Positions 1-12,604 of a stretch of DNA of 64,000 bases are shown piece by piece. The stretch is from Melanocharis versteri (lineage: Eukaryota > Chordata > Aves > Passeriformes > Melanocharitidae): assembly GCA_013397845.1 (NCBI GenBank), contig VZTG01002916.1, forward strand, positions 607,127 to 671,126, given 5' to 3'. The translations under genes were made by a program, and so were the position numbers. The notes beneath the pieces are model-generated. The model did no database searches and was not told the DNA's origin. It was given only the letters and a program-made list of their open reading frames with translations. The number at the start of each line of letters is the position of its first letter. Position 1 is the stretch's first letter.

Positions 1-749
1 GTAACATACACAGATTTTAATTTGCTGTCAATGTGTCATGGCAATGTTTGCAACATAAAAGCAACATTTTTCAAACATGGGGCAGCCCCATGAGCAGTTC
101 AGCTGTACTTCCTAGAAGTAGAGCTTACTCCCAAACATATGACTGCTGTACATAGAACAAGTGGATGTTTATTGTCTTTCTGTTGATGAACATGGGCGTA
201 AACGAAGCTTATGGTAGTATCTCCCTCTTCCCCATATCATGCAAGTACCACTGAGAAATGGAATGGCTGCATGTGAAAGAAACTGTGTAGACACAAAGGT
301 AGCACCAATTTTGAACAGGCCAAAAAAAAATGCACTTTAAAGGACTCTCAGCTGGAGCAGAGAAAGAGGAAGCTATAATCTACTTCAAGTACAGCATTTA
401 GCACCTGTCTGATAAGTGCTGGTTCATGCAGTCCCAGGAGATGAGCACAATGAAACTCATCTTCAGCGGCAAGAAACCTCATTTTGCTGGAGTACAGATC
501 ACCATCTAAGTCTAATGACTTGCATTATGGCACTATGTTGGTCTTCACTTTTCTCTCCTCATTACTACAAAGTAGACTCTACTGTACTTTAGAAATTATC
601 TTGCATGACAGAACCAGGCACTCTGTAAAGAAACAAAATACAATGATGAATTTTAGAATAGAGTATATAATCTCCTTCTCAGCTCAGCAGGTCTAACAAT
701 ATTGGCTTTCACTGAGAAAATCAATATAGTCTCCTTTTCTCTTCTATTG

Positions 750-832
750 TGGTATGACCTCCCTCCTCTTCTCTTTCTTTCTTCTGTCCTTTCCCCTGTT
801 TTCTTCCCTCTATTCTCCCTCCCTCTTGGACC
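750..832. repeat. polypyrimidine tract
   Basis: Some 80 bases are almost entirely C and T (CCTCCCTCCTCTTCTC and similar). This is low-complexity sequence inside the intron. The flanking 1-1740 holds nothing else I recognise. Confidence 0.6.
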
Positions 833-1942
833 ATTACATGTTAACAGGCAGTCTGTTTAGCTCCATGAGAAGTCCTGTTGTGGTATATCATAGGGGCACT
901 TTTTCCTGTTACCAAACACATGCATTACAACGTTGCTATCACCTAGGAAAATAACTTTGGTCAACACAACCCTATCTAGAAGAATAATACATTTCATAAA
1001 GGCCACAGCCGTGAGTTCTGATCCAAAGCTTGCTGAATTATATATATCATCCACAAGTAGGTTCTCTGGGCTCTGAATCAGATCAGCTGAGAAAATATAA
1101 AACATTATTGAACAACAGTAGTGGAACTGTGAATGTAAAAGTCCCACAAATAGCCATGAAAAAGGCCAGCATTTAACTCTGAATAGCAAAAAGGCATTTA
1201 TTTCAACTGCAAAGAAAAACATAAAGATCATAAAAAGCAAGGCCTAGATAGATATAAACCAAAGCAAGACAAATATAAGTATAAAAGACTACTGGATTAC
1301 ATCACTGGCCAGGGAGTCCCAGAGGCTGCCTGCAGATAAATTACCCTAATGTTCAAAAGGACATACCAGTAATTCTGGTTTTTTGCTCCCCAGGTTCTCA
1401 TTTTCACAGAGTTTCAATTTTTATAAAATGAAGCTCCTAAATATCTCCAGAAGAACATAATACCATAGGAAATTTGGATTACTTTTAGCATATTTTAGCA
1501 GGATTTTGTATCACACTTCTGTGGGAATTTCAATACACATTCTGTTTGCATAATGGTAAGGATAAAAGCAGGTGATGGCCAGGAATGCGTTATGCAGTAT
1601 TATATTGAGCCATGTGGATTTCTTACACAGAGCCATAGCTTATGCGTGCTTATCTACACAATTGCTTATCATACTTTATTTTATACTTTAGAAAGACAAT
1701 TCTAGTTCATAAAATGGCCTTTTTGGCAAGGATTTTTGACTACAGTTAACTAAAAACTTTAATTCTCTTTCCCTTACGTCCCCAAAATAAAAGAAAATCC
1801 TTCAAAAAAAGTTAAAAATCAACGCCCTCCTAACATTACACGAACCGTCCTTCACAAATGGCACTATTTTATTTGGACTAAATATAATTTCGGCATTACC
1901 ATCACGTTTACATTTTGTTCAAAAACTTTGTAACAGATAGTT

Positions 1943-2257
1943 TCAGAACTGCCACAGCAATGTCAGTGGATGTACATAACTCTTCCTCTGATAACATTCC
2001 ATGTTAAGTTTAAATAATACTATTACCTGATTAAACCTTTTCGAGATTATCATATCCTCAAAAACACTCTTTATCAACTCTTCCACTGACAGATGTTTTA
2101 CCCAGTCTTGATGAGATAACAGCATTATGCAAATTGGACAGTAGATATTTCTTTCAAGCACTTTTTGCATATACAAGTCGTGCAAATCTCTCTTTTTCCT
2201 TTGCAAACGTATAAAAAATCCTAACCAGCTTTTAAAACCTTTCAGGATTAAGAACTC
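1943..2257 (-). other. unrecognised reading frame with a CPIC...H finger-like motif
   Basis: Read on the minus strand, an uninterrupted frame of about 105 codons runs from 2257 down to a stop near 1943. There is no ATG at its start. A lysine/arginine-rich stretch (QRKKRDLHDLYMQKV) is followed by YCPICIMLLSHQDWVKHLS and an acidic segment (VEELIKSVFED). C-x2-C followed by two histidines suggests a zinc finger. The CPIC..LL......H pattern faintly recalls the N-terminal finger of RNF220-type proteins. The sequence CAG/GTAATA at 2029-2021 would serve as a splice donor after ...KRFNQ. It could be a relic of a retroposed or transposon gene, a separate exon, or chance. It is unrelated to PTPRZ1. Confidence 0.25.
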
Positions 2258-2530
2258 TCAAAGTCACTTTCAATGCCGAGTAGTTATCCTCAAGAGTGCA
2301 GAGCTAAACGCTATTGAGCAGTAGGTGCAATCCACCTCAGATTGGGAACTTGCTGCCATTGACAGGATTTTCCTTGACAGCTTTTCCATTCTCTCCTACA
2401 ATGGAAAATGTTTGAAATGAGGATGGAAGCAGCATCAACTGGACAGAGGTATACAATTCATGCATCTTTGGGCAGTTGCGGTCTCACATCTATCTCAATC
2501 AGCCAGTAAGTTCTTGTACCTTCTTTAGCC

Positions 2531-4860
2531 TCATTGTGATAAAACTTGCCTAAAATGTCTTGCTGCTCTCAGGAGCATGGCTTTTTACTTCATATTTTCT
2601 GAAATGAAGAATTCTTTGCACTGCTTGTGTTGAGAAACAAACAAAAACTCTCACCTACCTACTCCACCTAAGACAAAAGTTCGGAGTCGGGAAGTTTTCA
2701 TATCAACACTAAATTTAAATTCACTAAACCCTCAAACAGTTTAGTACTTGGGGTTTTTTTAAATCCTTGGCTAATACACAGAATCACACAATCTAAGATA
2801 CAGTCTTCTTCCATGAAGATTGGTACAATCATTTTTCTTTGTCATTTCTCCATGGAGAAAGAAAATATTCTTTCGTATACCCACACAGGAAAGCAGAAGA
2901 GGATCTGAAGATCATGTTTCTTATTTTTGTCACATTATTACCGAGGGAGCAAATATATAGGGTACACTTTTTACACTGGCAAATACTGCATTTTTAGTTT
3001 TTACTAAATAAACCATTTAAGCAGGGAGAGATCTAGCATACTTTATCACAGTGGAATAAATTAAAGGAATGGTTCTTGGTCTGTTTATCTACTTTAATCA
3101 AGAAGTTACTCTGGCAGAATCAAGAGTAACACGTGGTATTCCTGACCCACTAACATCACCTAACCATCAAGTGTCTCCCCAGTGTATACCAGTAATTTTC
3201 TTCTGCACAGAATTATGCTACCACTTACATAAAGGATATTAGTGAGTCCTTAGAGGAGACTGAATTCACACAAGTAACTTCAGTACCAAGTCATCCCCAG
3301 TACTGAAAAATCCAAACACTTCGTGATTTGTAGGGGCAGATTAAGTTTCAATGAAATTTTATCTATTGCTGTGTCTCCTTTAATTTTTGGTCTTGTTGGA
3401 AAGTACCAATTTTATACTCAGGAAAAAAATTATACTACCTGAAACATGTTATCTTGAATGTAAATGGTATTTTGAAAACACACTCACATATACTGAATTA
3501 CTCCAGACTAAAAATTTTCAGACAAGAATCTTGTCCATTCAGTCTGCAAAGAGTTGGACAGCCATAACTGAAACAGGTCTGTAAGGTGTTAGGACAAAAA
3601 TCTCCCCAATAGATGGTTATTGCACCTAACTGAATTGCAGTTAATCAAGGTCAAGAGACCAAGCCACATCAGAGTTCATAGATAACCAAATTTTCACCAA
3701 AACCTCCCCTAAATATTCTATCACTGTTTGAGCCCTAGGACACTGTCAGTTTGACTAAGCTGAGGAACCAAAACCAAAGCCCATTTTGGATACACAGACT
3801 CATCATCCCCTGCCACAATGTCCCAAGGCACAGATCCAGCTGGTATGGGCCTTGTGACCCTCAGAGCACACAGCCAACAGCACCAAGATGAAATCAAAGC
3901 CCTGCAGCTGCGCCTCCCGTCCTTCAGGGACATTCAAGGCATTGCCCATTTTAATACAATATCCCAGCAGTTACATCCAGAAAGTGTATCTGGCAAAATG
4001 TGAGCTGAGGACGCTCCTCAGCCAAAAGAAAATTATTCACCATCCATATTTTGCATTTTCCATGACAAGGCATGAGAATAGTTACAAGGGAAGGAGAACA
4101 AGTCATCTTCACTTATTCTGCCAGTGCTGCGACATGGTGAGGCTAAAAATTCAAGCATCATTGGGCCTTCAGAAGATAAGGAGAGGGATGGCTGATTTCG
4201 TAGCCCAGCAGCTGGAGCATTCAGCAGGGAAAGAGCAGGGATGACACAACAGGCTGAAGCAGGCACCTTTCTGTGAACTGGTGTATTCTAAAGAAAATAA
4301 CTCCCCCTTGTGCTATTTACGTGTCTAATGTAGATGCCTAACCTCGAATTATGAAGTTAAAGAAGATATACCTTCCCTACCATCAGCACTGTTACAATGG
4401 GACACATTAAACCTTTGTGCACTTGAGAAGTCTACACAGCAACTTACTGCAAAATTCCTCATGTAGCTTCCACTAGCAGACATAATCCCTAAATCAGAGT
4501 CTATTTCTTCTGTAGTATTTCTCTGGTGTTTTGGCTCTCATTTGAATTAGGTCTCAGCCTCACAACCAGATTGATGTGCATATTCAGCTATTCCGGTCAC
4601 AGAATGTACTGATGGTCACAAAACACTTTGTGTATCATTAGTCTGTTCATATAAATAGATCATATTTCTGTAGCAAATCAAACTCCAATTCTATTAAAGC
4701 AATTAGAGCAAGTAATTGTTAAAAATTATTAAATATAATGAATTTCTAGCTGGTTTATAGTTGCTATTCCAGCTCAATGGTTAGTGTATGCAATATGGCA
4801 ACAAATAGCACTGCATGCATCCAGAGTTTTCTGGCATAATTCTGTAACTATTTCATCATA
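2531..4860. other. intronic stretch, no recognised element
   Basis: I see no gene or repeat that I can name. Between about 3720 and 4260 several overlapping frames of 60-118 codons lie open on both strands and the GC content is somewhat raised. None resembles a known family and they overlap one another, so they are most likely chance frames, perhaps from an old unrecognised repeat. Confidence 0.5.
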
Positions 4861-5075
4861 GGACCATAGAATGCCAGGTTTGAAGGGGCCTCAGTGATCA
4901 TCTGGTTCAACCTTTCTTAGCAAAAGCACAGGGTAGAAAAGATGGCCCAGCACCCTGTCCAGCTGAATCTTACAAGTGCCCATGATGGGAAATCTACCAC
5001 TTCACTGGGAGATTATTTCAATGTCTGACTGCTCTCATTGTGAAAAATTTTCCGCTTGTGACCAAAGTCACAAAA
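4861..5075 (-). mobile_element. CR1 LINE fragment, 3' end
   Basis: The sequence CATAGAATGCCAGGTTTGAA followed by GGGCCTCAGTGATCATCTGG is the reverse complement of an avian CR1 3' end, so the element lies on the minus strand with its tail at 4861. It continues through GATGGCCCAGCACCCTGTCC and GTGAAAAATTTTCCGCTTGT, as in the CR1 3' untranslated region, and fades near 5075. It is truncated at its 5' side, as nearly all CR1 copies are. A solo LTR begins about 80 bp further on. Confidence 0.85.
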
Positions 5076-5152
5076 CCTCTATTGACCGAAGTCTGCATCA
5101 AGTTATGATGCCTAATTACTGTATTCTCAAACAAGAAACTCAGATTGCATAT

Positions 5153-5726
5153 TGTCATTATTTAACCCCAAGCAACAACTAAATACCATGCAGATGTCTG
5201 CCCACTCCCCACACCCCAGTGGGATGCGAAAGATAATCAGAAAAAGAGTAAAACTCATAGGCTGAGATATGAGCAGTTTAATTGGAAATTACAGTAAATT
5301 ACAATAGCAATATTAATAATACTAATGACAATAGTAGTGAAAAAGGATGGAGAGAGAGGAATAAAACCCAAGAGAAACAAGTGATGCACAATAAACTTGT
5401 CATCACCCACTGACCCCGTTCCCCAGCAGCAATCGGCTCCCAGCCAACTCCCCTCAGTTTATAGACTGAGTCTGATGGTCTCTGGTATGGAACACCACTT
5501 TGGCCAGTTCGGGTCACCTGTCCTAGCTGTGCTCCCTCACAGCTTCTTTGCACCTCCTCACTGGCAGAGCATGGGAAAATGAAAAGCCTTCGACTTAAGG
5601 TAAGCACTACTTTGCAACAACTGATACCCGTGTGTTATTAACATTATTCTCATACTAAATTCAAAACACAGCACTGCAGCAGCTACGAAGCAGAAAATTA
5701 ACTGTATCCAAGCCAAAACCAAGACA
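5153..5726 (-). mobile_element. solo LTR of an avian endogenous retrovirus (ERVL-type)
   Basis: The block opens with TGTCATTATTTAACCCC and closes with AGCCAAAACCAAGACA. It is a reverse-complement copy of the LTR also found at 47156-47721, and is 574 bp long. Shared landmarks read in its own direction include the leading TGTCTTGGTTTTGGCT, the segment giving TGGCCAAAGTGGTGTTCCAT, and a T-rich 3' part before the final GGTTAAATAATGACA-like end. No internal retroviral genes lie beside it, so it is a solo LTR left by recombination. Flanking pentamers are CATAT and CATGA, so any target duplication has decayed or is absent. Short ORFs inside it are not genes. Confidence 0.82.
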
Positions 5727-6809
5727 CATGAAAAATAACCAGGAAAACCAGAGAAGAAACCTCACCTAGTTTATGCAAAGTATAAGACAACCACTTACTG
5801 GTTTGAAATATTATTTTTCTGTAATAATTTCTCTCTTGCTTACCATGTGTACTCTACACCACAGTGTATCAGTCTCTCCTCTCTCTCTAATTTTTGAGGA
5901 CCTGTGTATGACTTCTCCCAAGTTAGGGTAGCTATGGATGACTATTATGTAGGCATTGATTACCATTGGGGTGGAAAATGTGGCAAAAGGTTAGGATCAT
6001 TAAAGAGAAGATACAAGACCTGAGTTTCTAGCTAAGTGAAGCCCAAGTACTGAATCTTCATCTCGGTATAGTTTTGAAGATATGAAAAGGTAAATCTCAT
6101 TCTTGAACAACTTGCACAACATTTACACAGAGATTTCAGTCTGAGAGACTGATCAAAAAACCTTACAGGTAAATTATACGATTCTTTTGCATCTATTCTA
6201 AAATAGTGAATAACACATTAGAAGAAGGTGGGAGCTTGGGGGTGGGAAAGCAAGGCAAAAGAACTATGTAAATGAAAGTTTCTGAGAAAATGCAGAGACA
6301 GATTCTTGCATATGTAATTGTGAAGTCTTTGAAAATAATTTCTCTCTGCTGTAGGCAACAACAACTTTTCCCTTCATGAGAACAAACTCTATCTTGGAAT
6401 AATACCCAGAATCTTTTGTTTCCAGTACAGCCTACCTCCCTGTGGGGTAACATCAAATCTAGAAGACTCAGTGAGTGGAGTTTCCATGGAATTGTTTCTG
6501 CAAAGAAAAGATGTTTTTGACTTCACAGAAAATACTGCCAGTTTGTGACTGTGAGTCACAGGAGATTTGCTGAAAATGACTTTTTTCTATATTGCCTGTA
6601 CTTCTGCTAATATCCTGTCACACTGCAGTTCTGATAAATAGTTCCTTGACTCATTTTGTCTTTGAAACTCTTACTCTGTGGAGATTTACCATTGCAAACT
6701 TCTATTGAGACTCACTCACCCTCATCATCTGTTAGCATGCCATGTTCCTGTATTTCCTTCTTTCTCTGGTTTAGTAATGATCTGTCTTTTGTGTGAGATT
6801 CTTACTTGG
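5727..6809. other. intronic stretch, nothing recognised
   Basis: This is AT-rich sequence without a recognisable gene, mobile element or long repeat. Confidence 0.5.
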
Positions 6810-7279
6810 AATCACAGAACTACAGAATGGTTGAGGGTGCCATGGATCTCTGGGGCTCATTGTACAATCCCCCTGCTCAAACTAGGTCATCTAAAGCCAG
6901 TTTCCCAGGACCATGTCCAGATGGCTTTTGAATATCTCCAGGCATGGAGAGTCCACAATTCTGGACAACCTGAGCCAGTGCTCAGTCCTGTCACAGGAAA
7001 AAAAAGGCTTCCCAAAGTTTGAAGGGAACCTCCTGTGTTTCAGCTTCTGCCTGTTGTCTTCNCATTGTACAATCCCCCTGCTCAAACTAGGTCATCTAAA
7101 GCCAGTTTCCCAGGACCATGTCCAGATGGCTTTTGAATATCTCCAGGCATGGAGAGTCCACAATTCTGGACAACCTGAGCCAGTGCTCAGTCCTGTCACA
7201 GGAAAAAAAAGGCTTCCCAAAGTTTAAAGGGAACCTCCCGCGTTTCAGCTTCTGCCTGTTGTCTTCACTGGGCTCTCTC
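6810..7279 (-). mobile_element. CR1 LINE fragment containing a 204-bp duplication
   Basis: The 3' end of the CR1 starts at ATCACAGAACTACAGAATGG and the body includes CCCCCTGCTCAAACTAGGTC and CCAGATGGCTTTTGAATATC, all reverse complement of CR1, so the element lies on the minus strand. Bases 6858-7061 are repeated at 7063-7266 with a single N at 7062 between them and three mismatches that I can see. Without the duplication the CR1 piece would be about 265 bp. It abuts the tail of a second CR1 at 7280. Confidence 0.88.
6858..7266. repeat. 204-bp direct repeat split by a single N
   Basis: Copy one is 6858-7061 and copy two is 7063-7266; base 7062 is N. They differ at three sites near their right ends (G/A, T/C and T/C around 7021-7042 against 7226-7247). 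The repeat unit starts and stops exactly at the N, which is the usual signature of two contig ends or two alleles placed side by side across a gap, rather than of a biological tandem duplication. Confidence 0.9.
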
Positions 7280-7806
7280 TAATCACAGAATCACAGAATC
7301 ACAGAATGGCTTGGGTTAGAAGGGACCTCAGAATCATCTAGTTTCAACCCCTCTGCCATGGGCTGGGGCACCTTTCGCTAGACCACTCTGCTCAAAGCAC
7401 CATCAATACATCCATGACTCCTGTACTGAGGAGTCCAGAACAGTACTCCAGGTGCGGCCTCACCAGGGATGAGTACAGGGGAAGGACCACCTTCCTGCTG
7501 GTATCACTCTTCCTGATGCAGCCCAGGTCAACATTAACCTTTTTTCTTTGCTGCAAGGACTAATTGTTGACTCATGACCACCAGGACTCCCACGTCCTTT
7601 TCTACAAAGCTGCTTTCCAGCTAGTTGTCCCCCAGCATGTGCTGGTGCCTGATGATCTTCCTTCCAAGATGCAGAACTTTGCACTTTCCTGTGTTCAACT
7701 TCATGAGGTTCCTGTCAGCCCATTTCTCCAAACTGATGAGGTCCCTCAGCACTCCTCAGAGTTGTACACCATCAACAATCTTGCTGAGTGTCCACTCTGC
7801 CTCATC
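7280..7806 (-). mobile_element. CR1 LINE fragment with octamer tail
   Basis: The tail shows three copies of the terminal octamer (AATCACAG) followed by AATGGCTTGGGTTAGAAGGG, placing the 3' end at 7280 on the minus strand. The body runs through CTCCAGGTGCGGCCTCACCA, a segment on setting of target dates familiar from CR1 3' regions, and ends near GCTGAGTGTCCACTCTGCC. It is about 525 bp, 5'-truncated and moderately diverged. It apparently integrated beside, or into, the CR1 at 6810-7279. Confidence 0.9.
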
Positions 7807-10800
7807 TTCTAAACCATGGACAAAGATAGAAAGTACTACTCTTTTCCCATTATGCTGAACATTGTAAAGAAAAAATAAAATGGACTTGTTAAATCAAGCC
7901 AGAAAGAAAATGTCTTCACCGGAACTACATAAACTCTATCAAAGCTAAGAGCTCCTGAGGTACTACAAGTATTCTGCATGGCCATCCTGGGCCCCTCTCA
8001 TTTGTGAGATGAATTGAGCACACTGCTCCACAGCTTGGAAAATCATACTGCATAAGCACATCGGCAACATCAGTAGGCACAGCCTGAAGAGCACTGTTCT
8101 TGTTTCTGCACTGTCAACCTGTAATATTACTGCTATTCCACTGAGGTGAAATACTGAGGGACACTCTGAGGGTCTCATGATGCTGGCATTCAGACTCTCA
8201 TTGTCCTGGGGGGACAAAGAGGGATTTTTGTTGACAATTGTGTCCTTGTCCAACTTCTGAGCTGAGCAGAATTTAATTAAAACATGTCTCCTGAGAACAC
8301 TTGATCACTGTTCAAACAATCTTCAGCTTGCAGACACACAGCACTAAGGGAGCTTTACTCCCTAACCTTGCCCACTCTGCATTCCCATGTCCTTTGACTT
8401 GGCTGCAGCTGTATATCTGCATAAACTCACCCCTTCAGATTACATCTGACAACTCCCCCTTCAATAATAAGTAGAGCCCATTGAAAGACTGTAAAGCTTG
8501 ATCTTACCTTTAATTTGGTACATAATTTAATGTGATATTAGGACAAACTCTTAGTTGAATAAAATAAATATTGCCATTACACATATCACAATGGTGCCCT
8601 TGTTAATGATGCCGCTGCTGATTGCTAAAAATTTGGCAGATGTCCTCCTCCAGATGTGCTACTCAAATAGCCATTTAGGATAGAGAATTCCCAATCCTCC
8701 GCTTCATAATTTTTACAGTTCTTACCCCTGCAGACACTGGGCATTTAATGGAGCATAAATATGTAAGAATTTACTCCATTTCAATTGGTTTTGAAAACAA
8801 AATGTTTCTTTACAAATACTGCAGGAAACAAAGTGTCATCTGCAGTATACTGTTGTCTCTTTCGTATCTGGCCAGGACTGAAATGGTGGTAGCTGACATC
8901 GAAAACAAATTTGCCGATTTTCAGCTGCAGTGGTCTAATGAGTGCTTAAGGGATAACTTATGAGAGAGCTAAAGAAAGGGAGGACTTGCATTCAAGAAGG
9001 GTGATTAGTGTCGTGGGCTCCTGTGAAGCATTAACTTGACAGCCATGTTCAAGTCAACAATATTTTTGTTCTCTCCTCCCTACTGAGGGTATTGTTTCAA
9101 AAAGGGTCATCAGTTTGCAAATCTGGCATCTACTTACATTGTTTAAAAATCTTACAAGACTCCCATTAGAATAATGGATCCTGACATATATTTCCTAATT
9201 TCCTGTATGATATAACTACTGTGGACAACTATAATCATACTCCAATTGCTGCTTTCAAAAGAGGTTTTTAAAAATTGCTCTATTGATCAGAGATGTAAAC
9301 TGCATCTGTGATGGTATAAACAATATGTCCCGAGGGACGACAACATTAATATTTTATTACTAACTTCTTGCATAGCCTCCTACGTGAGCTGTGGAATGTA
9401 AAAACAACCTTCATTGAAGCAGAGGAGGAAAAACAAAAAGTGGGTATATAAACAACTTCTAAGAAATATTTAGTAATTTCAACATTTCATAAGCTGCATT
9501 TCTGCTTAAGATTTTGGCTTTTAAACTGCAGGTTTGCTGCCCTGCATAGAATTTAAAGGATGCTCATTGCTGAATCAAAACCTGGTTCGTCACTTTCAAG
9601 AAAATCAGATTACTTGGTCTGAAGGAGCACATTTGTTGTTTGACATCACATTGTCTATTTTTAGAGGATGCTTTCTCATGGGCATCCATATGCCATTGCT
9701 TTACTCAAATAAAAAGAAGAAACTGAGGGGGAACACGCACAGAAGTTTCTGGCCATCTCTCTGCAGCAGTGCACAGGCTCAATGCAATATATATAATGCA
9801 TCCGGTAAAATACGCTACGCAGCCGAAGGCAAAAGGACTTGAAGGGGGAGAGCCAGTGTCTATAAATTAATTGCCTTTTTCTCTTCACTGGCTATATTGA
9901 AGGCAGGCACCTTTCAAAGGTCAGTCCAAAATGTCCAATCAATTTTCTCTTAATGGCAATGGGAATGATGGCCACAGATCATATTCCACTGCATCTGCAC
10001 TAGTGATTAGAGCACCAGATGAGGAAGCAGTGACTTGAATTTTTGGGTTTATTCTTCCTGGAAGGGTTACACCAAGATATTGAGAAAAGGCCTAACCAGT
10101 AAAAGAGAGAAGTGTCCATTGTTTTCAAAAAGGCTGGGCTGCTGTGGTCTCTGGACAGCAAGAGACCTCTGTTCTCAAGGTGAAAAGAAGCCTGACTTCA
10201 CCTTGTGGTTTCAGCATTTAGGGTAGGGGAAGGAGGACAAGAGAACAGTCTGAAGTTTTTTCTCTCCTTTTAGGTCTTGTTTTTGCCTTTTACTCAGAGA
10301 TAATCTGTCTGAGAGGTGGGGAAGCTTCATCTGGAACCTCAATCCCAGTGAGTTGTGCTAATTTGCAGGAAAATTGCACCATACTGTGGGAAGAAGAAAG
10401 GAGCTGTACAAGGTTAGATACGACTAGTTTCAGTTCACGTAAAAGCCTGCAAATCTGGAGACTCTAAGCTGCAAATTTATGTGGAACGTGTAACATGGAA
10501 AGCACAAATATGTAAAATGACAACCAAATGTATCCCCAAGGGGCATTTCTAATGGAAAAGTATTGCTTGATTATGTATTTCATTTCATTTTAACTAATTA
10601 ATAGCAGTGGATGCTTCATTTGAAAATAAAGAAGAGGACAAGTGACACTTGAGCCTGATGAACATGATGCCCTTATGCAGAGATGGACAGCTCTGCTCCT
10701 CGTACACACCAGCACTTCTGTGCTCTGCTGCCAGAAAATACCCCAGTGATTCCTGACAACTAGAATTGTCACCCCATGGGTTGTAGACATACATCAGAGG

Positions 10801-12604
10801 GAAGAAGAAAGATGTTTTGGAAATGACAGAGACATTTTTTTCCTGACTGCACCTCTGCCTTCAAATCAGCAAAGTGCATAGGCCTGTAATTGCAGTATCT
10901 TAAGTTCCCAGTAACCTCAAGGGACTGCATAGCTAGAATCAGGTCCTAAATGTGTGTATGAATGTATCTTAGGCTAAAAGAGCATCTGCTTAAATGTATT
11001 CCTATAATGTACCAGTTCACAATAAAAACATGCAAAAAATTTAGAGTCATGTCACTGCTCTGGGCTGCTCAGAAAACAGAAAGTGGTTTGTGTTTTTAAA
11101 GAACATATACAAAAAGTTTGTGAGGATATGTGGATGCAAGCCTGACATTTAAAAAAATGACTAAAATTGTTTTTTCTAGATCTGCTGTTGTTGGGTTGGT
11201 TTTGTTTGTAACTATTCCATCTCTTGGCATAGGTTCTGGCTCCATTATACAGTATCATTATGACACAAAAAAGAAATCTAACATTATCCTTATAGTGCAT
11301 ACGCCAGAGTGCAGCTACCTCTGGGAATATTATAAGGAATGTTTCAGCTAGGCAGAAAGCAAAGAAGTGTGACATAAAAGAAAGTGATTCACCACCAACA
11401 AATGCGTGAGCACCAGTGATGCATAGTGATGCTGCTGAAGGAAGCTGTTGGAGGTGCTCTGAGACAGCAGGCTGGAAAAGCTGATTTCTCATTAATATAA
11501 AATTTGAATGCTAGAACAAATACAAAGCAGCCACTAGAAACTACTAGTTGAGGGAATGGGTGACTCAACTATTTGAGAGCTCTGTGGAATAGGGCCCTGT
11601 TAATCCGCAGAACACACCAATGCAGAACAGGACAAAAGCAGTACAAATGCAGACTACTCAACCCTCGGGCTCCTCCGACAGTGAAGTCAGTACATTCCAG
11701 CTGCTGACAGTCCAGATGATCCACGCTGCTCAGTGGCACAAGAAAGAAAATGCTGCCTGCCATCAGTGTTCTGAGTGCAGGCTTGCAGTAGTCCAAGAGA
11801 TAGAAAATTAAATCATATTATATTAACTCCACTTAATCTCAAATTGTTTGCAACAAATGTCCAAAGAAAAGCAAATGATTTTGGATTTCAAAAAGGCATC
11901 CAGAAGTTTTGGAAGAGTAAGTGATTGATAAAACTCACAAAAAGTTATGAACTTAGAGTTACAAGAAATCTTCAGTGTTAAATTTGAATTGTAGGTGCAA
12001 ATCAGACAAGCCCCAGAAACAAGTCTGAGTGACTTAAAAATTTACTTTTCTCAGACAGAGGTTTCCATCCTACTGGATCCTTACTGCAATTTCATTCTAA
12101 ATAATTACAGTAGTCTAAATCACCCAGGTAACATTAAATTATTTCAACAAATATTTTATGTCAGGGCACGGTATCAAGAGCTTGCCCAAGAAACACTTGC
12201 CTTATACAGAAACTGAGTTGATAAAACAAAAGCTACTTCATCCTCCCAGAATTCAGATCCAGAATAAGGACATATCAGGCTTTCAGAGAAAATGTTGTGC
12301 CTTTTTTTTCTCAGAAGAGAGAACTTGCACATTTTTCCGTGTCTCCCTATAAAAAACCCTGTATTTTTGTTTGGAATACTCCCTGCAGTCCTTCCTCCCA
12401 CAGCCTCAAAATGTCAAAGTTGAGGAAATGACCTAGCATAGAAAATAATTTTCTTAGACAAATGTTTAATGATTAACAAAGCAGTGAAGGTTTGAAATCT
12501 GGGTAGTTTCAGAAATGGTTGGTAGTGTACTCTTTGTCTAAGCAATAACATATACACGAGGTGCTGCTTGAAAGATGATTAAATTGGGTCTTACATTGCC
12601 CCAA
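7807..12604. other. intronic stretch, nothing recognised
   Basis: About 4.8 kb without an identifiable gene or mobile element. Several frames of 60-146 codons are open on both strands; the longest is 11052-11492 on the minus strand and has no recognisable domain. They look like chance frames. Confidence 0.5.

Noticed and set aside
3720..4266. Cluster of overlapping frames (up to 118 codons) on both strands
   Set aside because: They conflict with one another, have no domain, and fit chance in a slightly GC-richer patch.
5299..5607. Antiparallel frames of 102 and 61 codons
   Set aside because: They lie inside the solo LTR at 5153-5726 and follow its non-coding sequence.
6678..7227. Frames of 114 and 104 codons sharing a C-terminal sequence
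   Set aside because: The shared sequence is the duplicated CR1 segment around the N at 7062, not a gene family.
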